DNA of 64,000 nucleotides from Streptosporangium subroseum (GTDB lineage: Bacteria > Actinomycetota > Actinomycetes > Streptosporangiales > Streptosporangiaceae). Position numbers and translations under genes: made by a program. This document shows positions 1 through 9,428 of this stretch, one piece after another (position 1 is the stretch's first letter; each line of letters begins with the position of its first letter). The notes beneath the pieces were generated by a model. It had not been told where the DNA came from. It saw only the letters and a program-made list of their open reading frames with translations, and ran no database searches. The stretch is from contig NZ_FZOD01000001.1 of assembly GCF_900188345.1 (NCBI RefSeq), positions 248,001-312,000 of the forward strand, read 5' to 3'.

Positions 1-407
1 TGCTTGAACGGCTCGAACGGGTCTATGCCCTGCCACGGGCCGGGATCGAAGTATCCGACCGCGGCGAGGAGCTTGCGGTAGAAGTAACTCTCCGACCACA
101 GGAACGGCGCGTCGTCCCACCGCTCTCCGATGTGGCCCCGGTCCCAGCTCTCCCAGAGGTCCCGATCATGCATGGCACCCTCCAGCGGCCTGATCACACC
201 CTCGGTGATCTCCCCGAGCAGAAGGTCGAGTGCCCGAAGCCGTTCCGGATCGTACGGCGTGGCGTCGCGGACCTTCTGGATCAGGGCGGGGTGCCGGTCG
301 TGGAGAACCTTCCAGGTAAAGGAACCGGGAACGTCGCTCAGGATCACGGGCGCATCGGACGGCGCTCCGAACCGTCCGGGCCCCTTCCGGCTGTCACCGT
401 CTGCCAC
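1..407 (-). CDS. ARMT1-like (DUF89) damage-control phosphatase, N-terminal part
   Basis: The gene runs off the left edge of the window; about 135 N-terminal residues are visible. The GTG start at 405-407 follows a purine-rich GAAGGAAG ribosome site. The segment TWKVLHDRHPALIQKVRDA followed by WSESYFYRKLLAAVGYF and then PFEPFK matches my recollection of the N-terminal helical region of DUF89/ARMT1 proteins, metal-dependent phosphatases acting on damaged phosphometabolites and sometimes annotated as protein-glutamate methyltransferases. The metal-binding core lies outside the window, so activity cannot be judged. The gene points away from the rest of the window. Family call moderately sure. Confidence 0.7.
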   Translation of the reverse strand, partial: MADGDSRKGPGRFGAPSDAPVILSDVPGSFTWKVLHDRHPALIQKVRDATPYDPERLRALDLLLGEITEGVIRPLEGAMHDRDLWESWDRGHIGERWDDAPFLWSESYFYRKLLAAVGYFDPGPWQGIDPFEPFK

Positions 408-565
408 TTTCCACTTCCTTCACGCCCGGTTGACTCCTGCGGAGGGCACACCGTACCGGCCCGATGGACCGATCGCCGCCTCGGCCGAGCCGAGGATGCC
501 GCCTCTCCCCTCGTCCGGGCCGGGCAGGGCGTCGCGGGGCGATCCTGTCCTCAGCGTCCGACGAG

Positions 566-615
566 ACAGGGCGGGATGGTCCTGTCGCGTGCAGGGCGGA
601 ATGGCCCTGTCGCGT
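566..615. repeat. 25-bp tandem repeat, two copies
   Basis: Units 566-590 and 591-615 share CAGGGCGG-ATGG-CCTGTCGCGT with three differences. The repeat is non-coding, between the DUF89 gene and the next gene; no function is evident. Confidence 0.7.
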
Positions 616-630
616 GAGCCGGGCATGACA

Positions 631-694
631 CCCCGGGCCCTGCCATCCGGGTCAGGTAAAGTCCCCGGGCCCTACCGCCCGAGTCAGGCAAGGC
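631..694. repeat. 32-bp tandem repeat, two copies
   Basis: Units 631-662 and 663-694 both begin CCCCGGGCCCT and share GTCAGG near the end. The second unit runs over the stop codon (684-686) of the following minus-strand gene, so the repeat has reached the 3' end of a coding sequence. Confidence 0.65.
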
Positions 695-1400
695 ACCGCA
701 GGGCGTTCTTGAGCCCGCCGTCGAGCGGATGATCATCCGGCAGCCGGCCGACCGTGGCCTCGACGAACACGTCCGCAGGCAGCCGTTCGCTCATGCCGTC
801 CGCCCGCACCGAGACCCCCTCGGCGGTCAGGCCGACCTGGATGCCCGACCCCTGCTCGCCGAGCACGAACTCGCCCACCCTGGCCCGCCACCACGTCCGC
901 TCGCCGGCCTCGTCATCCGAGACGGGTGCTCCCACGTCGTCGGCATGGGTGGCGTACTCGGAGTCGTAGTGGAAGGCCTGCAGACCCACCGGGTACGGCC
1001 CCGCCGAAGTCCGCAGCTCCGCCTCGCGGCCGAGGGACCGCATGCGCTCGCGCGTCTCCGCGTTCGCCCGCCGCCACTCCTCCAGCACCTCCTCGACGGG
1101 CACGTCGCGGCGCTGCCGTACGCACCACTGGTTGAAGCCGTTGAAGCCACCTCCGGCGCCCTCGCGGGCGAGCATCGCGAAGAAACCGTCGAGGTCGCCG
1201 GCGAGGCAGGCGTGGTTGTACAGCTCTTCCCCGGCGAGATGTCCGAGGATGTCCCGCACCGACCAGCCCTCGCACCGGGAGGGGCGGTTCCAGCCCTCAT
1301 CGTCGAGCCGTGAGAAGTGACGGTCCAGACGGGTGGCCTCTGCGTCGAAGATGTCGAAAGGGTCGAGATCCGCCAGCGGATCCTTCGATTCTGGAGTCAT
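684..1400 (-). CDS. maleylpyruvate isomerase family mycothiol-dependent enzyme
   Basis: The 238-residue protein has a DinB-fold four-helix bundle. Near residues 24-50 it carries the RCEGWSVRDILGHLAGEE block typical of the MDMPI N-terminal family, and later YATHADDVG, which supplies another likely metal-ligand histidine. Such proteins use a divalent metal and mycothiol, the actinobacterial thiol, for isomerisation or thiol transfer; substrates of most paralogues are unknown. I chose the ATG at 1398-1400; an upstream in-frame GTG at 1445 would add 15 residues unlike the family and has no better ribosome site. It stands alone, transcribed away from the sugar transporter. A second member of the family lies at 17555-18193. 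Confidence 0.8.
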   Translation of the reverse strand: MTPESKDPLADLDPFDIFDAEATRLDRHFSRLDDEGWNRPSRCEGWSVRDILGHLAGEELYNHACLAGDLDGFFAMLAREGAGGGFNGFNQWCVRQRRDVPVEEVLEEWRRANAETRERMRSLGREAELRTSAGPYPVGLQAFHYDSEYATHADDVGAPVSDDEAGERTWWRARVGEFVLGEQGSGIQVGLTAEGVSVRADGMSERLPADVFVEATVGRLPDDHPLDGGLKNALRCLA

Positions 1401-1518
1401 GCCATCAGCGATACCCCGGAAGGGCGAAGTGGAACGGCGGGTCACGTACGCCGGAGGGTGTCACCCGAGGCCACGCGGTCTCCGCGATGTGGCCCTTGAT
1501 CGTCCATGCCGAGGCTCC

Positions 1519-1554
1519 GCCGTGCCTCGTCCTCCACGGAGGACGAGGCACGGC
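1519..1554. other. Perfect 17-bp inverted repeat (hairpin)
   Basis: The left arm 1519-1535 and right arm 1538-1554 are exact reverse complements with a 2-nt centre. No T-tract follows on either side. The flanking genes diverge, so it does not obviously terminate either one; it could terminate an unseen transcript or be a relic of a mobile sequence. Confidence 0.7.
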
Positions 1555-1781
1555 GACCCGAAACGAGGGCCGCGGGTGCCCGGACGCGTCTCGGGAGATC
1601 CGTCGCAGCCGGTGCCGCCCCCCTCCCGAGGAACCGGAAGGCCCGTTCCGCCGGTGCGAGACGCCCGGGTGCCCGTTCCCGCCGACCGTGCGGTGAACCG
1701 GGCGGATGCGCGACGGAGCCGACGCCGACGGTCACGACCGGCTTACGATCATGACATTGTTTCCGGAATGTTGCAGAGCAG

Positions 1782-1797
1782 GTGTTAACGTTCACAC
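1782..1797. promoter_or_regulatory. LacI-family operator O1
   Basis: GTGTTAACGTTCACAC is a near-perfect palindrome with a central CG, the hallmark of LacI-family operators (TGTNANCGNTNACA). It matches the second site at 1985-1998 in outer and central positions. No LacI gene is present nearby, so the repressor would be encoded elsewhere. Confidence 0.6.
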
Positions 1798-1907
1798 AGG
1801 CACTGTCAGCACGCCGTTCCATGTCGATCCGCGCTGCTCGGACGTGGGAACGGACCTCCGGGCAGACGTTGGGGGAGCATTTCTCGCCAACGTTGATCTC
1901 CCAGGGG

Positions 1908-1978
1908 TTGACAGTCAGGCAATGCGGGCATTTGATGGCACGTCACAAAGTCATTCACGTCATCGCAAGGTTTATAAA
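1908..1978 (+). promoter_or_regulatory. Candidate promoter elements for chvE-mmsAB
   Basis: TTGACA at 1908-1913 is followed after 17 nt by a weak TTTGAT (1931-1936). A better -10-like TATAAA lies at 1973-1978, seven bases before operator O2. Either could drive the transporter; which one is used cannot be settled by reading. Confidence 0.35.
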
Positions 1979-1984
1979 GATCAA

Positions 1985-1998
1985 TGTGAGCGCTAACA
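1985..1998. promoter_or_regulatory. LacI-family operator O2
   Basis: TGTGAGCGCTAACA is an imperfect palindrome centred on CG and agrees with O1 as TGTKARCGYTMACA. It lies immediately downstream of TATAAA (1973-1978), where a bound repressor would block initiation. The two site centres are about 202 bp apart, which would permit looping. Confidence 0.65.
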
Positions 1999-2272
1999 CC
2001 ATTAGGGCGGGCCTCGTAGGAGCCCACCTTCATGCCGCCGGAGGCACGGCTCGATCGAGTCGTTCCGCCTTGCGGCACCTGGACCAGAAGCGCCAGGGCA
2101 ACGGCTCCGCCCCTTGTGGCTCCGGCGTGCCGCCCGAGCACCGGCTGCCCTCGGGACGCCAGGCGCTCCGGCTCTCTTTCAGCATCTCAGGAGGCAGCAC
2201 GGCCCCCTCTGACGAGCATCCGGGCCTGGACTTCCCCGCCGAGCTGAACCCCCGTCACATGAAGGAGAGAAC

Positions 2273-3415
2273 ATGAAGCTAGCGAAGCTGGCCACCGCGT
2301 CGGTAGGCCTGGCTCTCGCCATGGCGATGACCGCCTGTGGCTCGAGCACCAAGACCGTCGACCAGGACGCGGCGAGTTCGGCGGCGCCGGGTGCGGCGGG
2401 TGAGGCCCTGGTCGGCGTCACCATGCCCACCAAGTCGTCCGAGCGCTGGATCCACGACGGCGACAACGTCAAGAGCGCCCTGGAGAAGCTGGGCTACAAG
2501 GTCGACCTGCAGTATGCGGAGAACGACATTCCCACGCAGGTCAACCAGATCGAGAACCAGATCACCAGGGGCGCCAAGCTTCTTGTCATCGCCTCGATCG
2601 ACGGCACCGCGATCACCACTCAGCTGCAGGAAGCGGCCGACAAGAAGATCCCGGTCATCGCCTACGACCGGCTCATCCGTAACAGCCCCAACGTCGACTA
2701 CTACGCCACCTTCGACAACTTCAAGGTGGGCGTGCAGCAGGCGACCTCGCTGCTGGTGGGCCTCGGGCTGAAGAAGGAGGACGGTTCCGACGGCGACGCC
2801 AAGGGCCCGTTCAACATCGAGCTCTTCGCCGGCTCGCCGGACGACAACAACGCCACCTTCTTCTTCAACGGCGCGATGGAGACCCTGAAGCCCTACATCG
2901 ACAAGGGCACCCTCGTCGTCAAGAGCGGCCAGGTCGACTTCAAGACCGTCGCGATCCTGCGCTGGGACCCCGCCACCGCGCAGAAGCGCATGGAGGACGT
3001 GCTCACCAAGACCTACTCCGGCGGCGACGCCAAGGTCCAGGGCGTGCTCTCGCCGTACGACGGTCTGTCCATCGGCATCCTGTCCGCGCTGAAGAGCAAC
3101 GGGTACGGCACCGCCGACCAGCCCTACCCGGTCGTCACCGGTCAGGACGCCGAGGCCGCCTCGGTTAAGTCGATCATCGCCGGTGAGCAGTTCGCCACGA
3201 TCTACAAGGACACCCGCCAGCTGGCCGACGTCACGGTCAAGATGGCCGACGCCGTGCTCAAGGGCGGCAAGGCCGAGGTGAACAACACCACGGACTACGA
3301 CAACGGCAGCAAGGTCGTCCCGTCGTACCTGCTCGACCCCGCGATCGTCTACAAGGACAACTACAAGCAGCTTCTGGTCGATTCGGGCTACTACACCGAG
3401 GACCAGCTCAAGTAG
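2273..3415 (+). CDS. chvE: Multiple-monosaccharide ABC transporter substrate-binding lipoprotein
   Basis: This 380-residue extracellular sugar-binding protein starts with a signal peptide ending in a lipobox (MTAC, Cys about residue 22), so it should be lipid-anchored outside the membrane. The mature part has the type I periplasmic-binding fold: [12 protein letters not shown] at the first strand, [10 protein letters not shown] in mid-domain and VTGQDAE near residue 290. These features fit the ChvE/XylF group that binds xylose, glucose, arabinose or galactose. The ATG at 2273 follows AAGGAGAGAAC, a strong ribosome site. It heads an operon with the ATPase and permease; the 102-bp gap after it holds a strong stem-loop that may keep its mRNA more abundant. 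Confidence 0.9.
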   Translation: MKLAKLATASVGLALAMAMTACGSSTKTVDQDAASSAAPGAAGEALVGVTMPTKSSERWIHDGDNVKSALEKLGYKVDLQYAENDIPTQVNQIENQITRGAKLLVIASIDGTAITTQLQEAADKKIPVIAYDRLIRNSPNVDYYATFDNFKVGVQQATSLLVGLGLKKEDGSDGDAKGPFNIELFAGSPDDNNATFFFNGAMETLKPYIDKGTLVVKSGQVDFKTVAILRWDPATAQKRMEDVLTKTYSGGDAKVQGVLSPYDGLSIGILSALKSNGYGTADQPYPVVTGQDAEAASVKSIIAGEQFATIYKDTRQLADVTVKMADAVLKGGKAEVNNTTDYDNGSKVVPSYLLDPAIVYKDNYKQLLVDSGYYTEDQLK

Positions 3416-3439
3416 GAGAACCGGCGGCACGGCAAAAGG

Positions 3440-3480
3440 TGTCCGGTCGGCGGCGATCATCACTCGCCGCCGACCGGACA
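3440..3480 (+). terminator. 17-bp perfect stem-loop between chvE and mmsA
   Basis: Arms 3440-3456 and 3464-3480 are exact reverse complements around a 7-nt loop. There is no T-tract, so it is probably a processing or stability element, or an attenuator, letting the binding protein be made in excess over the membrane components, as in many ABC importer operons. Confidence 0.75.
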
Positions 3481-3517
3481 TCCGGCGGATGGGGGCAACG
3501 TTGCGGAGGCGGACGGT

Positions 3518-5047
3518 ATGACCGACCACATACTTCAAATGCGCGGGATCACCAAGACGTTCCCGGGCGTCAAGGCACTGCAGGACGTCAACCTGACGGT
3601 GCGAAAAGGCGAGATACACGCGATCTGCGGAGAGAACGGCGCCGGTAAGTCGACCCTGATGAAGGTCCTGTCGGGCGTCTACCCGCACGGTTCCTACGAG
3701 GGCGAGATCTACTTCGACGGCGAGCTGAGCCAGTTCTCCGATATCAGGCAGAGCGAGAAGCTCGGCATCGTGATCATCCACCAGGAGCTGGCGCTCAGCC
3801 CGCACCTGTCGATCGCCGAGAACATCTTCCTGGGCAACGAGAGGGCCAAGCGCGGCCTGATCGACTGGAACCGTACCAACGCCGAGGCCATGGAGCTGCT
3901 CGAACGGGTCGGGCTGCACGAGAACCCCGTGACGCGCGCGATGGACCTCGGGGTGGGCAAGCAGCAACTGGTGGAGATCGCCAAGGCGCTGTCCAAGCGG
4001 GTCCGGCTGCTCATCCTCGACGAGCCGACCGCGGCGCTCAACGACGAGGACTCGGCGCACCTGCTCAACCTGCTGCGCGGGCTGCGTGACGAGGGCATCA
4101 CCTCAGTGATCATCTCGCACAAGCTGAACGAGATCCGGGCCATCGCCGACTCCACGACGATCCTGCGCGACGGCCGGACGATCGAGACCCTGGACATGAA
4201 GAACGACGCGGTCACCGAGGACCGGATCATCTCGGGCATGGTCGGCCGTGACCTCGACAACCGTTATCCGCCACACGAGCCGACGATCGGCGAGGAGGTG
4301 CTGCGGATCGAGGACTGGACCGTGCACAGCCCCTCCCAGCGCGGTCGTGTCGTCGTGTCCGGCGCCAACCTGACGCTGCGCCGCGGCGAGATCGTCGGTC
4401 TGGCGGGTCTCATGGGCGCCGGCCGTACCGAGCTGGCGATGAGCGTGTTCGGCCGCAGCTACGGAACCGACATCTCCGGCCGCGTCTACAAGAACGGGCA
4501 GGAGATCCAGCTCCGCACGGTCGGCGAGGCGATCCAGCATGGGCTGGCCTACGCCACCGAGGACCGCAAGCGGTACGGGCTCAACCTGATCGAGGACATC
4601 AAGCGCAACATCTCGGCCGCGGCGCTGGGGAAACTGGCCAAACGCGGCTGGGTCGACGACAACGAGGAATTCCGAGTCGCCAGCGACTACCGCACCGAGA
4701 TGAACATCAAGGCTCCCAGCGTCCTGTCGGTCACCGGGAAGCTCAGCGGCGGCAACCAGCAGAAAGTGGTGCTGTCGAAGTGGATCTTCACTGACGCCGA
4801 CGTGCTGATCCTCGACGAGCCCACGCGCGGCATCGACGTGGGCGCCAAGTACGAGATCTACGCCATCATCAACAAGCTCGCCGACCAGGGCAAAGCCGTC
4901 CTGGTCATATCCTCGGAGCTTCCCGAGCTCCTCGGTATCTGCGATCGCATCTACGCGCTGTCCGCCGGACGCGTCACCGGTGAGGTCTCAAGGGCGGACG
5001 CCACCCCGGAGCGGCTCATGCAGTTCATGACCAAGGAAAAGGAGTAA
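3518..5047 (+). CDS. mmsA: Sugar ABC transporter ATPase, two ABC domains
   Basis: This 509-residue ATPase has two tandem ABC domains, as in the XylG/MglA/RbsA family. The first has Walker [10 protein letters not shown] (about residue 40) and Walker [13 protein letters not shown]. The second has the degenerate GLMGAGRTE typical of the family's C-terminal half, the signature LSGGNQQK and Walker [12 protein letters not shown]. It energises sugar import from the inner face of the membrane. Its stop codon shares one base with the permease start (TAATG), implying translational coupling. The start is ATG at 3518. Confidence 0.92.
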   Translation: MTDHILQMRGITKTFPGVKALQDVNLTVRKGEIHAICGENGAGKSTLMKVLSGVYPHGSYEGEIYFDGELSQFSDIRQSEKLGIVIIHQELALSPHLSIAENIFLGNERAKRGLIDWNRTNAEAMELLERVGLHENPVTRAMDLGVGKQQLVEIAKALSKRVRLLILDEPTAALNDEDSAHLLNLLRGLRDEGITSVIISHKLNEIRAIADSTTILRDGRTIETLDMKNDAVTEDRIISGMVGRDLDNRYPPHEPTIGEEVLRIEDWTVHSPSQRGRVVVSGANLTLRRGEIVGLAGLMGAGRTELAMSVFGRSYGTDISGRVYKNGQEIQLRTVGEAIQHGLAYATEDRKRYGLNLIEDIKRNISAAALGKLAKRGWVDDNEEFRVASDYRTEMNIKAPSVLSVTGKLSGGNQQKVVLSKWIFTDADVLILDEPTRGIDVGAKYEIYAIINKLADQGKAVLVISSELPELLGICDRIYALSAGRVTGEVSRADATPERLMQFMTKEKE

Positions 5048-6321
5048 TGGCACAGATGAGCAGCAGCGGTCAGGCCCCCCCTCGTGAAACCTCTCCCGCT
5101 CCCGCGAGCGGAAGCCTTCCCCCCGTTCCCGCAGCGGCGTCGGGAGGCCGTTTCTCCATCAACCTGCGGCAGAGCGGCATCTACATCGCCTTCGCGTTGA
5201 TCATTGTTCTGTTCTCCGTCGTCACCGACGGTGAGCTGCTCAAGCCGCAGAACATCTCCAACATCATCGTGCAGAACTCCTACATCCTGATCCTCGCGAT
5301 CGGCATGATCCTGATCATCATCGCCGGTCACATCGACCTGTCGGTGGGATCGGTGGTGGCGCTCACCGGCGCGATAGCGGCGGTGCTGATGGTCAACATG
5401 CACGTGGCGTGGCCGCTGGCGATCATCATCACGCTCGTCTCCGGCGCACTGATCGGAGCGTGGCAGGGCTACTGGGTCGCCTACTTCGGCATACCGGCGT
5501 TCATCGTGACCCTGGGCGGTCTGCTGATCTTCCGGGCCCTGACGCTGACCGTGCTCGGCAACCAGGGCATCGGCCCGTTCCCCGACGAGGTCCGCACGCT
5601 GGCCAACGGCTTCACCTCCTCCTACCTCGGCAACATCGGCCTTGGCCCGCTCGGGGGCGCCGACCTGCTGACGCTGCTCGTCGGACTGGCCGCGGTGGCC
5701 TCGATCATCGGTACGCAGTGGCGCACCCGCCAGGGGCGCATCGGCTACCGGCAGCAGGTGGACGCGCTGCCCCTGTTCATCCTCAAGATCGTCGCCGCTG
5801 TCGCGGTCGTGATGGCGGTCATCGTCCAGCTGGCCAGGTTCAAGAACCTGCCCTGGGTGCTGGTCCTCCTCGCGGTCCTCGTCCTGGCCTACACCCTGCT
5901 GACCAACCGCGCCGTCTTCGGCCGCCACATCTATGCCATCGGTGGCAACCTGAACGCCGCGAGCCTGTCCGGAATCAAGGTCAAGTCCGTCACGTTCTGG
6001 ATCTTCGTCAACATGGGTGTGCTCGCCGCACTCGCTGGAGTGATCTTCGCCGGCCGGTTGAACCAGGCGGGTCCCACGGCGGGCACCAGCTTCGAGCTGG
6101 ATGCCATCGCCGCCGCGTTCATCGGCGGCGCGGCCGTTCAGGGCGGTGTCGGCAAGGTGATCGGTGCCATCACCGGTGGTCTGATCATGGCTGTGATCAA
6201 CAACGGCATGTCCCTCATCGGCGCGCCCAGCGAGCGGGTGCTGCTCATCAAGGGCCTGGTGCTGCTCGCCGCCGTGGCCTTCGACGTCTGGACGAAGCGC
6301 CGCGCCGGCGCGTCGACCTGA
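5047..6321 (+). CDS. mmsB: Sugar ABC transporter permease
   Basis: A 424-residue integral membrane protein of the GguB/XylH/RbsC type. After a proline-rich cytoplasmic N-terminus (about 35 residues) come roughly ten hydrophobic segments. The loop AGHIDLSVGSVVAL and the later AIGGNLNAASLSGIKV are diagnostic of monosaccharide permeases. The AAGGAG ribosome site lies inside the end of the ATPase gene. It completes a chvE-mmsA-mmsB importer. No isomerase or kinase gene accompanies it, so the sugar cannot be named. Confidence 0.92.
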   Translation: MAQMSSSGQAPPRETSPAPASGSLPPVPAAASGGRFSINLRQSGIYIAFALIIVLFSVVTDGELLKPQNISNIIVQNSYILILAIGMILIIIAGHIDLSVGSVVALTGAIAAVLMVNMHVAWPLAIIITLVSGALIGAWQGYWVAYFGIPAFIVTLGGLLIFRALTLTVLGNQGIGPFPDEVRTLANGFTSSYLGNIGLGPLGGADLLTLLVGLAAVASIIGTQWRTRQGRIGYRQQVDALPLFILKIVAAVAVVMAVIVQLARFKNLPWVLVLLAVLVLAYTLLTNRAVFGRHIYAIGGNLNAASLSGIKVKSVTFWIFVNMGVLAALAGVIFAGRLNQAGPTAGTSFELDAIAAAFIGGAAVQGGVGKVIGAITGGLIMAVINNGMSLIGAPSERVLLIKGLVLLAAVAFDVWTKRRAGAST

Positions 6322-6419
6322 GCCGCTCCCATCCCCTCGCCGGTCTCCTTCCTGGCCTCCGCACCCCCCTGCCGGTTCTCCGCCCACCGGCTGTCCCCGC
6401 CGGTTCCCCCACCTGAGCC

Positions 6420-6467
6420 GCCTCGACGTCGCGGCCGCTATTCGGGCTGCCTCGACATCGCGGCCGC
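6420..6467. repeat. 19-bp direct repeat pair
   Basis: GCCTCGAC(G/A)TCGCGGCCGC occurs at 6420-6438 and 6449-6467, ten bases apart, at the 3' ends of two convergent genes; the second copy codes for the last residues of the minus-strand gene. Confidence 0.6.
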
Positions 6468-6755
6468 GTCGGACGCCCGGGGATCACCGCTCCATCGCAT
6501 CCGCCCGCCCCACCCCAGGGGGAGTGAGAAACCGGCGATGGCGACCTTGCGGATCACCACCGTGAGGGCCGCCACAGCGATCGCCGTCCATGTCTGCGCC
6601 AGGGAGAGGCGGAGAAGTCCGGCCGCCAGAAGGAGGTCCAGCAACACCGCCATCGCGGTTCTGGGGCCGCCTCCGGCGAGCAGGACGGCGAGCGCGCAGA
6701 CCAGTCCCGCGGCGACGATCAGGGTGACGCCCGTCTGGACGAGCTGCTCAGGCAT
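6438..6755 (-). CDS. Small membrane protein, DUF1622 partner
   Basis: About 105 residues with three hydrophobic helices (VTLIVAAGLVCALAVLLAG, AVLLDLLLAAGLLRLSL and AIAVAALTVVIRKVAIAGF) and a polar C-terminal tail. I do not recognise a named function. The ATG at 6755 overlaps the stop of the upstream DUF1622 gene (6748-6750), so the two are translationally coupled. An in-frame GTG at 6764 is an alternative start. Confidence 0.65.
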   Translation of the reverse strand: MPEQLVQTGVTLIVAAGLVCALAVLLAGGGPRTAMAVLLDLLLAAGLLRLSLAQTWTAIAVAALTVVIRKVAIAGFSLPLGWGGRMRWSGDPRASDAAAMSRQPE

Positions 6756-7140
6756 TTTTGACACCGGACGCGGGAGGTCGGGAAGCGGCGTTCACCGTAC
6801 GCCCCTCCCTCTCGATCTCCCTGCTCAGGAAGAAGTTCAGCGCCGTTCTGATGGCCGCGATCGCCGCCAGTTGCCCTATCTGCGTGAAGGTCGGCGCGAT
6901 GGCCGTACGCAGCACATCGCTGGCCAGCTGGAACTCCAGGCCCAGTGCGAGAAACCGTCCCAGGAACAGGCGCACGGCGATGAAGCCGTTGTCGTCACGC
7001 CGTCGTACGGCGACCAGGAGAAAGCGCACGAAGGCCACTGCCGCGCCGCCGAAGATGACAATCGCACCGGCGGCCTCGACGAGGCGGACCAGCAGGTTGA
7101 CGATCTCCCGGAGGGTTTCCTCGGGTAAGAGATCAAGCAT
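6748..7140 (-). CDS. DUF1622 family membrane protein
   Basis: 130 residues with the DUF1622 layout: a short amphipathic N-terminus (LLPEETLREIVNLLVRLVEA), a transmembrane helix (AIVIFGGAAVAFVRFLL), a basic stretch, then two more hydrophobic segments ending in the conserved ALNFFLSREIE. The family is widespread, of unknown function, and often predicted to be a small integral membrane protein. It forms a two-gene operon with the coupled downstream membrane protein. Confidence 0.8.
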   Translation of the reverse strand: MLDLLPEETLREIVNLLVRLVEAAGAIVIFGGAAVAFVRFLLVAVRRRDDNGFIAVRLFLGRFLALGLEFQLASDVLRTAIAPTFTQIGQLAAIAAIRTALNFFLSREIEREGRTVNAASRPPASGVKNA

Positions 7141-7334
7141 GTGCTGCTGATTACCCCTCGGTCATCGGCCTAACCGGAGGACGTGTCGCTCCTCGGCCAT
7201 CGGCCTGATCAGAGGGCGTGACGCACGCCGGCCGACCGCACCCGCCCGCCGTTCACGACCCGTCCGCGTCCGGTCGCGGCCGGCCGTGTCACCATCTGCC
7301 CTCGTCTGTCCCCGCCCCCGGCCGGCCGATCGGC

Positions 7335-9224
7335 CTACGATCTGATCGCCGCGCGCGCACGGGCCGCCCGCACCGCGGCGGAGAGCGTGGCGATGTCGTA
7401 GGCGCCCTGGTGCCGCCGCCCGTTGAGGAAGAACGTCGGTGTGCCCGACACGCCGCTCAGATCGGCGGAGTCCACGTCCTCGGCCACCCGGGGGGCGCCG
7501 AGATGCTCCCGCAGGTCCCGATGGAACTGCTCGACGTCGAGACCGAGAACCTCCGCGTGGCGGATCAGATCGCGCACGCTCAGCTCACCCTGGTCCTCCA
7601 GCAGCCGGTCGTGCATCTCCCAGAACGCTCCCTGCGCGGCCGCGGCCTCGACGGCCTCCGCGGCCAGTTGTGCGTTCGGATGGACGTCGTTGAGCGGCAG
7701 GTGCCGCCAGACGTAACGGACGTCGCCGAAGTCGGCGAGCAGCTCGCGGACGACGGGCTCCGCCAGGCCGCAGTAGGGACACTCGAAGTCCCCGTACTCG
7801 ACCACCGTCACGAGTGCCTCCGCGGGCCCGCGCACGTGGTCGCGGCGTGAGTCGACCGGCGCGGCCAGGTCGACGAGGGACTCGGCCGTGCCGAACAGCG
7901 CGCGGATCCGGACGCGCAGCGGCAGGAACGCGGTCGCCCGGGCTACCACCCAGGTCAGGACGGACGCGCAGATCGCCGCGCTGAGCACGCCGATCTTCGC
8001 CTCCTCCAGCTCGGTACCGCTGAAGGCGATGCTCGCGACGAGCAGGGAGACGGTGAAGCCGATACCGGCGATCGTGCCGCCGCCCAGGACGGCGGCCCAG
8101 CCCACCGGCGGGCGGAGCCGGCCACGGCTCAGCCGCGTGACGAGCCACGAGACGGCGACGATCCCGACCGGTTTTCCCAGGAGGTAGCCGAACAGGATCC
8201 CGAGCGTGATCGGCGAGGTGAAGGCACGGGAGAGGAGGGCGCCGTCGATCGCGATTCCGATGTTGGAGAGCGCGAACAGCGGCACGATCACGTAGCTGGT
8301 CCACGGGTGGTAGAGCTGCTGCAACCTCTCGTTCGGCGAGATCGCCGACACGAGCCCCTGCTGGGCCGAACGCGCGAACTCCGGTGTCGGCTGCTCTCGG
8401 AACAGCCGGAACAGGCCGCTCGCGCGCTCGAGGTCGCTGCGTGCCGCCGGATACGCGAAGGTCAGCAGCCCCATCGCCAGGCCGACGACCAGCGGATCGA
8501 CGCCGGATTTGAAGAGCGCCACCCACGTGGCCGCGCCGAGCAGTCCGTACACCAGTCCGGCGCGCACCCCGTTGGCGCGCACGAGCAGAGTCACTCCGAA
8601 GATCCCGCACGCGGCCACGAACGCGGGCATGGAGATGTGGCCGCTGTAGACGATCACGATGACGCCGAGCGCGACGATGTCGTCGACGACGCTGATGTTG
8701 AGCATGAAGGCGCGCAGGCGTTCGGGGAAGCGCGTCCCGACGAGTGCGAGGATCCCGAGCGCGAACGCCGTGTCCGTCGACATCGCCGCGCCCCAGCCGT
8801 GCGAGGAGGGCAGTCCGGCGTTCACCGCGAGATAGATCATGACGGGAACGATCATCCCGCCGATGCCCACCAGGAGCGGCAGCGCCATCCGCCGCCGCTC
8901 GCGCAGCTCACCCATGTCGAACTCGCGGCGCGCCTCCAGACCGATGACGAAGAAGTAGAACGTCATCAGCCCGTTGTTCATCCAGTGACGAAGGTCCTGT
9001 GACACACCCATGTCACCGACGCGGATCGAGAGCCGCGTCCCCCAGAATGCCTCATACGATGACGAGTCCGTGTTCGCCCACAGGAGCGCGAGGACCGTCG
9101 CGACGAGCAGGAGCGCGGCGCTGCCGGTCTCGGTGCGGAGGAACTCGCGCAGGGGCGTTTGGAGATTTCGTGCCCATGCGGTCCGCTCGGAAAATGATGA
9201 GCTGGAGGATTGCGGTCCCGTCAT
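7335..9224 (-). CDS. nhaA: Na+/H+ antiporter NhaA fused to a DsbA-like thioredoxin domain
   Basis: 629 residues in two parts. Residues 1-440 are NhaA, with about twelve membrane helices. They include [10 protein letters not shown] at the first helix, [15 protein letters not shown] carrying the ion-site aspartates, and [14 protein letters not shown]. NhaA exports sodium in exchange for protons. Residues 450-629 form a DsbA-type domain with the redox motif CPYC (in [11 protein letters not shown]) and the cis-proline loop [10 protein letters not shown]. The ATG at 9222-9224 was chosen because the 50 residues of the longer ORF upstream are low-complexity and arise from repeats. NhaA-thioredoxin fusions are known in actinobacteria; the domain's topology and role are uncertain. 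Confidence 0.88.
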   Translation of the reverse strand: MTGPQSSSSSFSERTAWARNLQTPLREFLRTETGSAALLLVATVLALLWANTDSSSYEAFWGTRLSIRVGDMGVSQDLRHWMNNGLMTFYFFVIGLEARREFDMGELRERRRMALPLLVGIGGMIVPVMIYLAVNAGLPSSHGWGAAMSTDTAFALGILALVGTRFPERLRAFMLNISVVDDIVALGVIVIVYSGHISMPAFVAACGIFGVTLLVRANGVRAGLVYGLLGAATWVALFKSGVDPLVVGLAMGLLTFAYPAARSDLERASGLFRLFREQPTPEFARSAQQGLVSAISPNERLQQLYHPWTSYVIVPLFALSNIGIAIDGALLSRAFTSPITLGILFGYLLGKPVGIVAVSWLVTRLSRGRLRPPVGWAAVLGGGTIAGIGFTVSLLVASIAFSGTELEEAKIGVLSAAICASVLTWVVARATAFLPLRVRIRALFGTAESLVDLAAPVDSRRDHVRGPAEALVTVVEYGDFECPYCGLAEPVVRELLADFGDVRYVWRHLPLNDVHPNAQLAAEAVEAAAAQGAFWEMHDRLLEDQGELSVRDLIRHAEVLGLDVEQFHRDLREHLGAPRVAEDVDSADLSGVSGTPTFFLNGRRHQGAYDIATLSAAVRAARARAAIRS

Positions 9225-9298
9225 CCCGTAATTCTGTCCCACCCTGAAAAAGGGGCCGCGGTGCCCCACCGCCCATCGATGTGACGCCCACTCGGTAC

Positions 9299-9428
9299 GG
9301 ACCGGCGGCGATCGCTCCGGCCGCATCGGCGGGGCGCACCCTCTGATATGTCCTGCCGGTCCGGCGCAGGACACGTGACGCGTCTTCCGGAGGACCGGCG
9401 GCGATCACGTCGGCCGCATCGGCGGGGC
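9299..9428. repeat. 37-bp direct repeat pair
   Basis: Copies at 9299-9335 and 9392-9428 share GGACCGGCGGCGATC and GGCCGCATCGGCGGGGC and differ at three positions in the middle. They lie in the nhaA upstream region. Confidence 0.75.

Larger units (their letters stand above)
1401..2272. other. Long divergent intergenic / leader region
   Basis: About 870 bp with no convincing gene; the small ORFs here have atypical composition and no ribosome sites. It contains a strong hairpin (1519-1554), two LacI-type operators (1782-1797 and 1985-1998) and an AT-rich patch around 1740-2000 that fits a promoter for the sugar transporter. The roughly 270 bp between the second operator and the chvE start would form a long untranslated leader. 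Confidence 0.6.

Noticed and set aside
2279..4060. Long minus-strand open frame (593 codons) across chvE and mmsA
   Set aside because: It is a shadow of two clear ABC transporter genes; high GC leaves antisense frames open, and it shows no domain.
4951..6387. 478-codon minus-strand frame over the sugar permease
   Set aside because: Acidic, repetitive composition, antisense to mmsB with no motif.
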